Assembly (NCBI GenBank): GCA_014155875.1
Contig: JACEFZ010011099.1
Location: 124,001 to 188,000, forward strand
Reading direction: 5' to 3'
Source of the DNA: Cepaea nemoralis
Lineage: Eukaryota; Mollusca; Gastropoda; Stylommatophora; Helicidae
DNA length: 64,000 bases
Of the stretch, positions 45,141 through 56,640 are shown one piece after another. Numbering within the stretch: the first letter of the stretch is position 1; the number at the start of each line of letters is the position of its first letter. Under the pieces are notes generated by a model that made no database searches, was not told the DNA's origin, and saw only the letters and a program-made list of their open reading frames with translations. The position numbers and the translations under genes were made by a program.

Positions 45141-46321
45141 TTAAGATATTTCCATCTTTATGTAGTGCAATTTTGAGTTTCTCCCTGTGCCCTCATTGTT
45201 AAGTTGTTTTATTAGCTTCCACAATTTCCTTGTGTCTCTTTCAAAGTTCAGAGACTCTGTTTTTTCCTGCCAGCTTTTCCGTCTTGCCTGTAGCTTGGCC
45301 CTTTGAAATTTGGCTTTTTCATGCTGGAATTTATTGTGGTGCTCTTGGCTGGGTGTGGCCTCTGCTTGCTTTCTACATACTTCCACATCATTATGCAACT
45401 GTTCCAGTTCACTACTCCAGTAGGGTTTATATTGTTTACGGGCTCCTCTTGGTACTGTTTCTCGCGCTGCCTGTAGTATGCATTTCCCAAACTCTTCAAC
45501 TACTTTATTTATGTCTTTCTCAGTGTTCAGGTTTCTAACCAGTATGCTGGTGCGATTCTTGTACATTGCCCAGTCTGCTTTCTTGTAGTTCCACCTCGAG
45601 AGGGTGCTGCTTTCACTTACAAGCTCATTTTCTAGTTAGAAAGACTGGTCGTTGGTCACTGCCACCTAGTTGTTTCCCAACAATTCGTGTGATGTTCCAC
45701 TCCAGGTCTGGTGAATGAAAAGCCAGGTCAGGTGTAGTTGTAGAGTGCCATGATCTCGAGTAGAAAGTATGTGGGTCGGACTGGCTTGTTAACCAAGATG
45801 AATCTATTCTCATCCTGCCAGTCTTCCAGTCTCTCTCCTCTCTGGTCCATGTGATCATAGCCCCAACTCTGCGAGTGGCTGTTGAAATCGCCACACACAA
45901 TCATTTTTTCTGTTAATGGTAGAGTGTCCAGTGCCTGTGGGCGGTCACTTGGACAGTAGTAATTGATCAGATGTAGGTCTGTATAGCCTGTTTTAAGTTT
46001 AAATGTCTGATACTCAGCCCCTTCCATATAGACTTCGATTTGGGAAGCAGTGATGTTATTTTTTACAAGGGTAAGAATCCCACCTTTTCGCCTGTCCTTT
46101 CGGTCAGATCGGTAACACTGGTAGCCTCTGATTTTGAAGGCTATATTTTCGTTGAGGTGAGTTTCTTGCAAGCAACATATGCTTACTTTTTCTTTGTCCA
46201 GGATGTTTTCTAATTCTACTTTTTTGTTGCTGACTCCCTCCGCATTCCAGTGCATTATTTTAAGTCTTTGTTTAGTATGGCCAGCTGTTCTATTCTCATG
46301 TCCCCTGGCTCCACAGGACAT
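45141..46321 (-). pseudogene. LINE D endonuclease and linker
   Basis: 46321-45728 encodes an APE-type endonuclease (KIMHWNAEGVSNKKVELEN, CLQETHLNE, VCGDFNSHSQSWG). It continues in another frame at 45900-45625 (LAFHSPD, then GGSDQRPVFL, the C-terminal SDH-like motif), followed by the linker 45566-45141 (PRGARKQYKPYWS). This domain nicks target DNA. Confidence 0.85.
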
Positions 46322-46809
46322 CTGAGAAGAACCTCCAGTAGTTGGGGTTGGGCCCTTTCAAGATATAGGGCCCGGCACTGCACCTGCCTGGGGGTCCAAA
46401 GCAGGGCGAGCACCATAACGTTTAGCAGCAGTCGACATATTCCATTTTGCGTAATTGCGTGGCATCCTGATTTCTGTGGTGCGCCTCCTGGCTGGTTGTC
46501 TCCATCTTCAGCACCTTTCCTTTGCTAGAGCAGACTGTGGTCTCACTCGAGTTTAGATGTGTACACACGCACACACGTGTCTGCACATGCATGTATGTGT
46601 ATACACATCTAGAGCACACTGGTTATTTTCCGGCGCCAGATACTCGCCGTCGTCCCTTCTCCTGTTAGTTTAAACAGTTCCGCCACGTGAAGGCCAGGAG
46701 TTGGACTTTTGCTGCAGAGGTTATGTATTCACGAGCCATTTTGGTATTTAAGCAATGTTGGGCGCTCACCCCAACACTGCGCCCCGGATACATACAGCAA
46801 TTTGGAACC

Positions 46810-47170
46810 AAAACGGTTGTTGGCGGGCTGGCTTCACCTCTAACCAAACACATTCTATCCCTACGGTCTCGAGATCACTTCTATAAGAACAGTTGAGGGA
46901 ATTGGAAATGTATACAGCAATACCTGTCTCTAATTTTTGATTTGCATCTTTCCGAATTACTTTAAACCCCTTAAGTGAGATTTCGGAGTCAGTTATTTTG
47001 TCGTTAAGACGACTTTCTGTGATTTCAAACACATGGAACTGTTTGGACAGTATTACCGAGAGCTCAGGTAATTTGTTGAGCAGATGAAAGATGTCGCTTG
47101 TGGTATACAAATTGCAGGGATTTTGAAACTTTATTTAGAAGTAGTTAAGGCTGTTTTCTGGGCACGTTAT
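46810..47170 (-). pseudogene. LINE C endonuclease N-terminus
   Basis: The minus strand 47110-46815 encodes the start of a LINE endonuclease (LNKLPELSVILSKQFHVFEI, TESRLND, GIAVYIS, CVWLEVKPARQQP). It joins 42602 in frame once LINE D is removed, with one stop at the join. Upstream coding is cut at 47170 by the LTR-like block. Confidence 0.85.
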
Positions 47171-48141
47171 TGTGACGAAACCGCGAGCATCTGTCTGTTG
47201 TCGTCGGGATCCCGCACTATTTTGGCGCGTCATCGGGGACTTTCCCAGTTACAAATAGACTGAGGGAAGCTGATGGGGAATTGTCCGTCTAGAATCTTCT
47301 CGGAGCACATGAATTTTAGTGACCCATGTAGTTGGGTGCACCACTAAATTCTCGTGCGGAGAGATCTAGAAATTCTAGGTGGGGAATGAATGTTTCCCGA
47401 GAAGTTGTCTTTTCCCAAGAAGCCCTAGCTCCTCGTGCGCATGAGTTTGCACGATTGGGGAAATGCGGCTAGACTAGGCATTCACTTCATGACTCTCCAA
47501 GAGAGAAGACGCAGGGCTGTGTTGAGCCATTTGTTTCGCGTCTCACCTCATCCATGTTTCGGCTGATTGTTATCGCCATGAGGCAGATGTGCCCTTGAAC
47601 AGTTCTGGTAGCTGACTGGAGGCTGGTTCTAAGTATTCAGGTATCTACTTGGTTAATTAATTTAACTTTGTAATTGTTCACAAAACGCAATTGTTCTAAC
47701 CTCATTAAATATGCGGATGTCTTTGCATTACTAATGCGGAATTGATCGATAACGCCGCTGAAGCCTAGGCCGTGTGTTTGTTTACCAGCGTGTGTAGTTG
47801 AATCACCTGTTGGAAATATAGGCTTGTGATATTGGCGATTTGTGTTCAACTAGTATTTACCATGTGTAGCAAATCGTTGCATATACTATGGCTGTTTTAG
47901 AATAGAACATAATAGTGCAGGATATGAACCTAGACTTGTCAGTCAGTAGCTGAAGCAAGAAGAACATGTTAGATAGCAAGGTAAGTTGGTAGGTGGAGAT
48001 TCAGACAGAATTGTGCTTAGTTACTAAGTAAAGAGAGAAATTAGTTCTTAGCCACCATGAATGATGAAACTATTGTGTGGTAACTTACTAGTGAATTCAT
48101 TGTGTGGAACACTGGAATTCTGTGAGAAGGTAAGTATTCAT

Positions 48142-48205
<64 letters not shown>

Positions 48206-50535
48206 TATATATATGTAATGTGTCATTATGTATATATATTAGGTCATGTCATGTGATACTTCTTGGAGCGACTACCGAACGCCGAGTGGGTCGACGCGTG
48301 ATAACAATGCGTACCGTCGTGATGTACATATGCGTTCTGAATTCTTGTCTTTACTTTCCTGTTCTTTCATGCTGGCACTAGTGCTAGTGAGTGCTGAGGT
48401 GCTAGAAGTATGAAAGGATAACAGGAGGTTGCATGAGACACGGGGACATATGGGATATGGGGATTAGAAAGCAAGTTATGAAAGTATGGAGCTGGCAGAC
48501 CAGGCCAGCTATGAAGGTCGGTCCAGGCCAAGGCTAATCCACTTGGGAGGGCAGAGCTGGAACATAACCCTTGGAACATGTGGGGAACATGTATTACCAA
48601 GAAGGCTTCTTGACTCTAAGGAAGAGTCTGATAAGAAGAGTTTGCTATAGCGTGGGCAGGTGGTTCCACCAGCAAATAGGTGTGTGTACATATTGGATGT
48701 GATCATGTATTATTCCTATATCCCGAGGGATGGTACTATTGATCAGTATTATGTTTACCAATGAACATTTACAATGTAAGGAACGAGTCCAGGGACTCTT
48801 CACCTTAATGTTTAGTTCTGTTAATTTTAGAACTATGATAACTGATTACTATAACTAGTGACGTTAGCGACAACTGGTAGATGATTAGGGATAGGTGAGA
48901 CGTACGATCAGACTCGTCATTCTGATTTCTTACTCTGTTTGACGGGCTTTTCTGTGAGGCCAGCTGACATTGACAGAAACCCATGCTTTACTACTCTCCA
49001 TATAGAGATAATGCTTTAGTTATTTGCTTAACTAAGTAGCCTGACTGAGGGTTGAGTAGTCATTGGTAGGATGCATGTGGACCAATGTTTGGGCCAGAAT
49101 ACTCTCACCGGTCGCTCTTCCTTTCAGGAGTTGCCTGTTGAGGAACCAGTCAACTACACTTGTCGTTTGCCGGAAACCACTTCGTGTAACACAGCGAAGG
49201 GTAGAATCCTTTACTTACCTCGCCTGACTAAACCACACCATGTGCCAGGAGGAATCATCATGAGTGAATGTTAGCATCCAGTGATTCCGGTGCCCTGAAG
49301 GTGCACGTGTGGGATGGGATGGTTTGTGTTGCTTTTCTGACTTAGAAGATACTTTCTTTCAGCAAGGAGAAGTTCAGCTACCTGAGCAATCATGCTCAAT
49401 GATACAAGACACCAGACGGTATACGTCTAGTGGGGTTCCATCTAAACGACGGAAAAACTGATTTATAAACTGGGACTGTTCCTACGGCAGCTTTAGTCGG
49501 AGATCATGATGAGACCTACACCAGCTTACGTATAATGACTTATCACCAGTGGTATCATGTAGCGGACAACTAATTATTGTCCCAACTGAACAGTGTTATC
49601 TCCGGATGAAATATAAGTGTAATTCTAAATGATGTACTTAGTTTAGAAACTGAACGGTGTTTTCTCGTAGGACTCAGTGACTTATAGGACAGAACTATCT
49701 GATTACCCGACCAGGGGTAATGTATTATGATTGAGGGACCATTAGATTGGTCATTGGCTGATTACCCAACCAGGGGTAATGTACTACTACATAGGGACCA
49801 TTAGATTGGTCAGTGGCTTAGTACCCAACTAGGGGTACTTGATAAGAATGGGGGGCCATTAGATTGGTCATTGGCTACAGAAATTCATTGAAGGCAAGAG
49901 TAACTGGGGTCAACTCCAGGAGGATTGTCTCCCAGTCAAGTTGTCCACAGAGAACTGTTTATTAACTTAGCAGTGACTCATTAGGAAGTGATGAAGGTGC
50001 AGTTGGTCCAGTGGAGTGAGGTCCAGCGGTAACTCTCTTGTTGTCGATCCAAGCTCTGGGGACGGAGTGGTCTCCAAGGTTCTAGTCATCTCACTGGAAG
50101 GAAGCCGGGTGAGTGGCTGACCGACTGGATGGGACATCTGCATCCAATCTACTTCTCAACCTGATGATGACGAATATATCTCTGATTCTGTCTCTACTTT
50201 ATCCTCTATTTGTGTAAATAGATTATGCTATCAGGATGTTCATTTCAATTCTATATTCTCAAGGGTAGAATAAACTTTGTGTATGTTGACTTACTCTTTG
50301 TATAATTATTGAGTGTGGTCTCGGACGATGCCTCAGTGTTCATTGTTCCACGGGAGTAGGTAGTTACTGGGGGTCTAGAATCTGGAGGGGCTTGTAGACA
50401 TAATTAACTAATACAAGGTCAACCACAGAGTAAAAAGTGTATCTACCTGTCCAACCCCTGGGGTTAGAATACACGGGAGTGCTAGAGACACCTCGGGTGT
50501 GGTTCACTCTCACTACCCAAGGCGATCTTGTCACA
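47171..50535. mobile_element. giant LTR-like block, copy B (3,365 bp)
   Basis: Starts TGTGACGAAAC and ends CTTGTCACA, the same terminal motifs as copy A, with an AATAAA at about 50269, roughly 270 bases before the 3' end. It has no supportable ORF. The interior is only weakly similar to copy A by eye, so it is a diverged relative. The 5 bases outside the ends (GTTAT and CTCCA) do not match, so this copy may have recombined with another insertion or lost one flank. It contains the (TA)n tract at 48144-48215 and three near-repeats at about 49697-49875 (GACCATTAGATTGGTCA with ACCCAACCAGGGGTA). Confidence 0.55.
48144..48215. repeat. (TA)n microsatellite
   Basis: About 70 bases of alternating TA with one AATA interruption. 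The ORF over it is an artefact. Confidence 0.97.
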
Positions 50536-50755
50536 CTCCAGATACAGAGAAGAAATTACTTGGAGAACTTGGTGACAACTGACAAGAATGAGAAGAAAAC
50601 AAGGGGAAGACAGAGAAGTAAATACCTGGATGGCTTGATGCTGCGGCATCATCGAGAAGGAACACCGAGCTGCTCCACGACTCTGGTGATCGAGTGAGAT
50701 GGCAAAACGTGACCGCCCACGCTTATCGGCATGGCACATGATGGATGGATGGATA
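50536..50755 (+). pseudogene. RTE-type LINE C-terminus and 3' tail
   Basis: Reads ENLVTTDKNEKKTRGRQRSK and YLDGLMLRHHREG, then a DGKT..AHDGWM-like end and a (GATG)n tail at 50739-50752, typical of RTE/BovB-like 3' ends. It may be the displaced 3' end of LINE G' (22000-23135), which is in the same orientation and stops short of this region, but the intervening part is missing. Confidence 0.65.
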
Positions 50756-51230
50756 TAAATCGGTACTGAGAAATTTAAAGTACTACAGACACTACTTTCT
50801 GAACTTGGCAACCAGTGTAAGGTCACCATACAGTGGATACCAGCTCACCTTGGAGTACATGGAAATGACAAAGCTGATTGATTGGTTAAGGAAGGAGCAA
50901 TAGAAGAATAACCTAATATGCCCGTTACATGACACCAAAAGAAAAGAATCATCAGATCTGTCAGAAAGCCACCAAAACCTGCTCAAGATGACTACCACTT
51001 TATGGATAGACCAGAACAAGTCATTATTCTGCGCCTCAGAACAGGACACAATAGATTATGCAACCACATGTATACAAAATTCAAGATTGGCAAATCACCC
51101 ATGATTGGCAATGTAGACAGCAGATCATATACTCCAAGGTTGTCCAAACAACGACATATCTAGGCAAACCTTCTGGCCTATATTTAAAGCCAACGAAAGA
51201 AGAAGAAATCAGGGAGCTGTGATGTCACAG
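50756..51230 (+). pseudogene. LINE D-family 3' fragment
   Basis: Plus-strand remnant of the RNase H end and C-terminus (VTIQWIPAHLGVHGNDKAD, KPPKPAQDDYHFMDRPEQVI, LRLRTGHNRLCNH, RQTFWPIF) with several stops, then an ACGAAAGAAGAAGAAA tail near 51195-51212. It is more degraded than LINE D. Confidence 0.75.
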
Positions 51231-51276
51231 TGGCCCAGACACTTGCCGGTGTTCTCATCTGCTGGCATCCTCTTCG

Positions 51277-53368
51277 ATGCCTACAGAAGACAACAGGTCC
51301 ACCCAGCCTACAGCAGACAACAGGTCCACCCAGCCTACAGCAGACAACAGGTCCACCCAGCCTACCACAGACACCAGAACCACCCAGCCTACAACAGACA
51401 CCACGACCACCCAGCCTACAACAGACAACAGGACCACCCAGCCTACAACAGACATCAGGACAACCCAGCCTACAGCAGACACCAGGACCACCCAGCCTAC
51501 AACAGACATCAGGACCACCCAGCCTACAGCAGACACCAGGACCACCGGGCCTACAGCAGACATCAGGTCCACCCGGTCTACAGCAGACACCAGGACCACC
51601 CAGCCTACAGCAGACACCAGGTCCACCCAGCTACAACAGACACCAGGTCCACCCAGCCTACAGCAGACACCAGGTCCACCCAGCTACAACAGACACCAGG
51701 TCCACCCAGCTACAACAGACACCAGGTCCACCCAGCCTACAGCAGACACCAGGTCCACTCGGTCTACAGCAGACACCAGGTCCACCCGGTCTAAGCAGAC
51801 ACCAGGTCCACCCAGCCTACAGCAGACACCAGGTCCACCCAGCCTACAGCAGACACCAGATCCACCCAAATACAAAAGACACCAGGTCCACCCAGCTACA
51901 AAAGACACCAGGTCCACCCAGCCTACAACAGACACCAGGTCCACCCAGCTACAACAGACACCAGGTCCACCCAGCCTACAGCAGACACCAGGTCCACCCA
52001 GCCTACAGCAGACACCAGGTCCACCCAGCTACAACAGACACCAGGTCCACCCAGCTACAACAGACACCAGGTCCACCCAGCTACAACAGACACCAGGTCC
52101 ACCCAGCCTACAGCAGACACCAGGTCCACCCAGCCTACAGCAGACACCAGGTCCACCAAGCCTACAGCAGACACCAGGTCCACCCAGCTACAACAGACAC
52201 CAGGTCCACCCAGCTACAACAGACACCAGGTCCACCCAGCCTACAGCAGACACCAGGTCCACCCAGCTACAGCAGGCACCAGGTCCCAGGTCCACCCAGC
52301 TACAACAGACACCAGGTCCCAGGTCCACCCAGCCTACAACAGACACCAGGTCCACCCAGCTACAACAGACACCAGGTCCCAGGTCCACCCAGCCTCAGGT
52401 CCACCCAGCCTACAGCAGACACCAGGTCCACCCAGTCTACAGCAGACACCAGGACCACCCAGCTACAGCAGACACCAGGACCACCCAGATACAGCAGACA
52501 CCAGGTCCACCCAGCTACAGCAGACACCAGGTCCACCCGGCTACAGCAGACACCAGGTCCACCCAGCTACAACAGACACCAGGTCCACCCAGCTACAGCA
52601 GACAATAGGTCCCAGGTCCACCCAGCTACAGCAGACACCAGGTCCCAGGTCCACCCAGCTACAACAGACACCAGGTCCACCCAGCTACAACAGACACCAG
52701 GTCCACCCAGCTACAACAGACACCAGGTCCACCCAGCTACAACAGACACCAGGTCCACCCAGCCTACAGCAGACACCAGGTCCACCCAGCTACAGCAGAC
52801 ACCAGGTCCCAGGTCCACCCAGCTACAACAGACACCAGGTTCACTCAGCCTACAACAGACACCAGGTCCACTCAGCTACAGCAGACACCAGGTCCACCCA
52901 GCCTACAGCAGACACCAGGTCCCAGGTCCACCCAGCTACAGCAGACACCAGGTCCCAGGTCCACTCAGCCTACAACAGACACCAGGTCCACCCAGCTACA
53001 GCAGATACCAGGTCCACCCAGCCTACAGCAGACACCAGGTCCACCCAGCTACAGCAGACACCAGGTCCACCCAGCTACAGCAGACACCAGGTCCACCCAG
53101 CTACAGCAGACACCAGGTCTCAGTCCACCCAGCCGACAGCAGACACCAGGTCCACCCAGCTACAGCAGACACCAGGTCTCAGGTCCACCCAGCCGACAGC
53201 AGACACCAGGTCCACCCAGCTACAGCAGACACCAGGTCTCAGGTCCACCCAGCCGACAGCAGACACCAGGTCCACCCAGCTACAGCAGACACCAGGTCTC
53301 AGGTCCACCCAGCCTACAGCAGACACCAGGTCCACCCAGCCTACAGCAGACACCAGGTCATGTCTGGG
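51277..53368. repeat. 26/27-bp minisatellite, about 80 copies
   Basis: The unit mixes CAGACACCAGGTCCACCCAG with either CTACAA or CCTACAG spacers, giving 26- and 27-base variants, plus occasional GTCCCAG insertions of 6-7 bases. Lacking stop codons on either strand, it yields spurious ORFs up to 714 codons with GPPSLQQTP-like repeats whose frame rotates with unit length. I regard it as non-coding. It begins directly after the LINE D-family fragment. Confidence 0.95.
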
Positions 53369-53460
53369 AAGTAAAGGGGGCTGCGGTGATGTTCAGCAGG
53401 TCACCCACCAAGTGCTGATTGGTCAAACCAAATATGGAAATAGCACCATATACCCTGACT
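53369..53460. other. short unique spacer
   Basis: No gene or repeat recognised between the minisatellite and the SINE. Confidence 0.4.
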
Positions 53461-53711
53461 TGATGGAGTCTCTGTGGTGAAGTGGTCAAGCCATCTGCCT
53501 TGGGCCCCGAAGGTTGTGGGTTTGAATCCGGGCCATGTCCTTCGGTTAAAGAGTGCATTTATTTCTGAGACTCCTGTGGCTCATCGCTGGAGCTACGGAG
53601 TTCGTGCTTTTTGTGACGCTTTCTGCGCTGCGGAAAGAGACTGAGCCATATGGGATAACAATCTGGTGCAATGAAGTCGACCCTGTCAACTTTAAAGCAA
53701 CTTTTTTTTAA
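53461..53711 (+). mobile_element. tRNA-derived SINE
   Basis: The head resembles a tRNA gene: an A-box-like GTGGTGAAGTGG near 53474 and a B-box-like GGGTTTGAATCCG near 53518, 30-40 bases apart. About 170 bases of non-tRNA body follow and then a short T-rich tail. Flanks CCTGAC at 53454-53459 and 53712-53717 look like a target-site duplication. The head no longer folds as a convincing full tRNA, so it is not annotated as one. Confidence 0.65.
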
Positions 53712-53793
53712 CCTGACATGTTGCAAGGTGTGACCCGGATTCGTGATATCAAGTCACATCTGAGGAGAAGGTGATAAACAACATTTACAACGA
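53712..53793. other. short spacer
   Basis: No feature recognised. Confidence 0.3.
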
Positions 53794-56268
53794 CCATAGG
53801 CTAGAGTAGCACTCTCTTGTCTCAGAGACATTGTTGTGCAACAATCTAATCGCTTGCCATACCATGGGCAACAGTCTTGGCTGACTGGCCATAGGCTAGA
53901 GTAGCACTCTCTTGTCTCAGAGACATTGTTGTGCAACAATCTAATCGCTTGCCATACCATGGGCAACAGTCTTGGCTGACTGGCCATAGGCTAGAGTAGC
54001 ACTCTCTTGTCTCAGAGACATTGTTGTGCAACAATCTAATCGCTTGCCATACCATGGGCAACAGTCTTGGCTGACTGGCCATAGGCTAGAGTAGCACTCT
54101 CTTGTCTCAGAGACATTGTTGTGCAACAATCTAATTCGCTTGCCATACCATGGGCAACAGTCTTGGCTGACTGGCCATAGGCTAGAGTAGCACTCTCTTG
54201 TCTCAGAGACATTGTTGTGCAACAATCTAATCGCTTGCCATACCATGGGCAACAGTCTTGGCTGACTGGCCATAGGCTAGAGTAGCACTCTCTTGTCTCA
54301 GAGACATTGTTGTGCAACAATCTAATCGCTTGCCATACCATGGGCAACAGTCTTGGCTGACTGGCCATAGGCTAGAGTACCACTCTCTTGTCTCAGAGGA
54401 CATTGTTGTGCAACAATCTAATCGCTTGCCATACCATGGGCAAACAGTCTTGGCTGACTGGCCATAGGCTAGAGTAGCACTCTCTTGTCTCAGAGACATT
54501 GTTGTGCAACAATCTAATCGCTTGCCATACCATGGGCAACAGTCTTGGCTGACTGGCCATAGGCTAGAGTAGCACTCTCTTGTCTCAGAGACATTGTTGT
54601 GCAACAATCTAATCGCTTGCCATACCATGGGCAACAGTCTTGGCTGACTGGCCATAGGCTAGAGTAGCACTCTCTTGTCTCAGAGACATTGTTGTGCAAC
54701 AATCTAATCGCTTGCCATACCATGGGCAACAGTCTTGGCTGACTGGCCATAGGCTAGAGTAGCACTCTCTTGTCTCAGAGACATTGTTGTGCAACAATCT
54801 AATCGCTTGCCATACCATGGGCAACAGTCTTGGCTGACTGGCCATAGGCTAGAGTAGCACTCTCTTGTCTCAGAGACATTGTTGTGCAACAATCTAATCG
54901 CTTGCCATACCATGGGCAACAGTCTTGGCTGACTGGCCATAGGCTAGAGTAGCACTCTCTTGTCTCAGAGACATTGTTGTGCAACAATCTAATCGCTTGC
55001 CATACCATGGGCAACAGTCTTGGCTGACTGGCCATAGGCTAGAGTAGCACTCTCTTGTCTCAGAGACATTGTTGTGCAACAATCTAATCGCTTGCCATAC
55101 CATGGGCAACAGTCTTGGCTGACTGGCCATAGGCTAGAGTAGCACTCTCTTGTCTCAGAGACATTGTTGTGCAGCAATCTAATCGCTTGCCATACCATGG
55201 GCAACAGTCTTGGCTGACTGGCCATAGGCTAGAGTAGCACTCTCTTGTCTCAGAGACATTGTTGTGCAACAATCTAATCGCTTGCCATACCATGGGCAAC
55301 AGTCTTGGCTGACTGGCCATAGGCTAGAGTAGCACTCTCTTGTCTCAGAGACATTGTTGTGCAACAATCTAATCGCTTGCCATACCATGGGCAACTAGTC
55401 TTGGCTGACTGGCCATAGGCTAGAGTAGCCACTCTCTTGTCTCAGAGACATTGTTGTGCAACAATCTAATCGCTTGCCATACCATGGGCAACAGTCTTGG
55501 CTGACTGGCCATAGGCTAGAGTACCACTCTCTTGTCTCAGAGACATTGTTGTGCAACAATCTAATCGCTTGCCATACCATGGGCAACAGTCTTGGCTGAC
55601 TGGCCATAGGCTAGAGTAGCACTCTCTTGTCTCAGAGACATTGTTGTGCAACAATCTAATCGCTTGCCATACCATGGGCAACAGTCTTGGCTGACTGGCC
55701 ATAGGCTAGAGTAGCACTCTCTTGTCTCAGAGACATTGTTGTGCAACAATCTAATCGCTTGCCATACCATGGGCAACAGTCTTGGCTGACTGGCCATAGG
55801 CTAGAGTACCACTCTCTTGTCTCAGAGACATTGTTGTGCAACAATCTAATCGCTTGCCATACCATGGGCAACTAGTCTTGGCTGACTGGCCATAGGCTAG
55901 AGTACCACTCTCTTGTCTCAGAGACATTGTTGTGCAACAATCTAATCGCTTGCCATACCATGGGCAACAGTCTTGGCTGACTGGCCATAGGCTAGAGTAG
56001 CACTCTCTTGTCTCAGAGACATTGTTGTGCAACAATCTAATCGCTTGCCATACCATGGGCAACAGTCTTGGCTGACTGGCCATAGGCTAGAGTAGCACTC
56101 TCTTGTCTCAGAGACATTGTTGTGCAACAATCTAATCGCTTGCCATACCATGGGCAATAGTCTTGGCTGACTGGCCATAGGCTAGAGTACCACTCTCTTG
56201 TCTCAGAGACATTGTTGTGCAACAATCTAATCGCTTGCCATACCATGGGCAATAGTCTTGGCTGACTG
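53794..56268. repeat. 95-bp satellite array, about 26 copies
   Basis: Units of 95 bases repeat head to tail at very high identity, with a few single-base insertions (for example near 54134, 54397, 55395 and 55875) and G/C variants at the AGTA(G/C)CACTCT position. Each unit contains four successive inverted repeats: AGAGT/ACTCT, TGTCTC/GAGACA, ATTGTTG/CAACAAT and TTGCC/GGCAA. The minus-strand ORFs of 78-157 codons are artefacts of a stop-poor unit whose length is not a multiple of three. Confidence 0.97.
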
Positions 56269-56640
56269 GCTAAACTACATGAGTGAAGTAGGGGTAATAT
56301 CCTACTAAGGGAATGTCTATCGCTAGTACACAAAAGACTGGGACGGTGGAGAAGGCGGATGAATCTAAATAGATCAACGGCTTTGAAAGAGAAACAGCTG
56401 AATGTGTGGCACACACGAGGCATGTTCAGGACACGATAGTGAACATGGCTGGCCATCGTGGAAGAGATTGGGATCTCACCATGTAATATCCCAAAGACAG
56501 CAATGGTCATTCAACAAGAAAAAAGCGATACAGGTAATTCTTGGCCCCCTGGAGATGAGCCTGTTGTAAATATTCTCAGGGAAGAGACAACTCCTTTGTT
56601 CTGTTCTGTTGTTTGTCCATCAAGAATGATGATGACCATT
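56269..56640. other. no gene recognised
   Basis: Unique-looking sequence between the satellite and a LINE fragment. A 65-codon plus-strand ORF (56458-56655) has no recognisable motif. Confidence 0.3.

Larger units (their letters stand above)
42603..46809 (-). mobile_element. LINE D: near full-length RNase H-bearing non-LTR retrotransposon
   Basis: A 4.2-kb minus-strand element inserted in LINE C, bracketed by a 12-base imperfect target duplication (42591-42602 AAAACTATTGTT and 46810-46821 AAAACGGTTGTT, 10 of 12 identical). Modules: a short 5' region with no clear ORF1, endonuclease (46321-45640), linker (45566-45141), RT (44952-43862) and RNase H plus C-terminus (43834-42637), ending in a GAAGAAGAGGAAG-type tail. 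The RNase H places it in the I group. At least five frame breaks make it inactive. LINE F and the 3' fragment at 50756-51230 belong to the same or a close family. Confidence 0.88.

Noticed and set aside
51230..53374. 714-codon collagen-like or mucin-like protein
   Set aside because: Minisatellite with 26- and 27-base units; the reading frame rotates and all frames are open, with no start context, signal peptide or non-repeat domain.
53461..53540. A true tRNA gene
   Set aside because: A- and B-box-like words are present, but the arms do not pair convincingly and the sequence continues into a SINE body.
53794..56268. Hammerhead-ribozyme satellite
   Set aside because: I did not see the CUGAUGA and GAAA core motifs in the 95-base unit on either strand.
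53754..56510. Many minus-strand ORFs of 70-157 codons at 95-base steps
   Set aside because: Generated by the satellite unit; the frame changes each unit.
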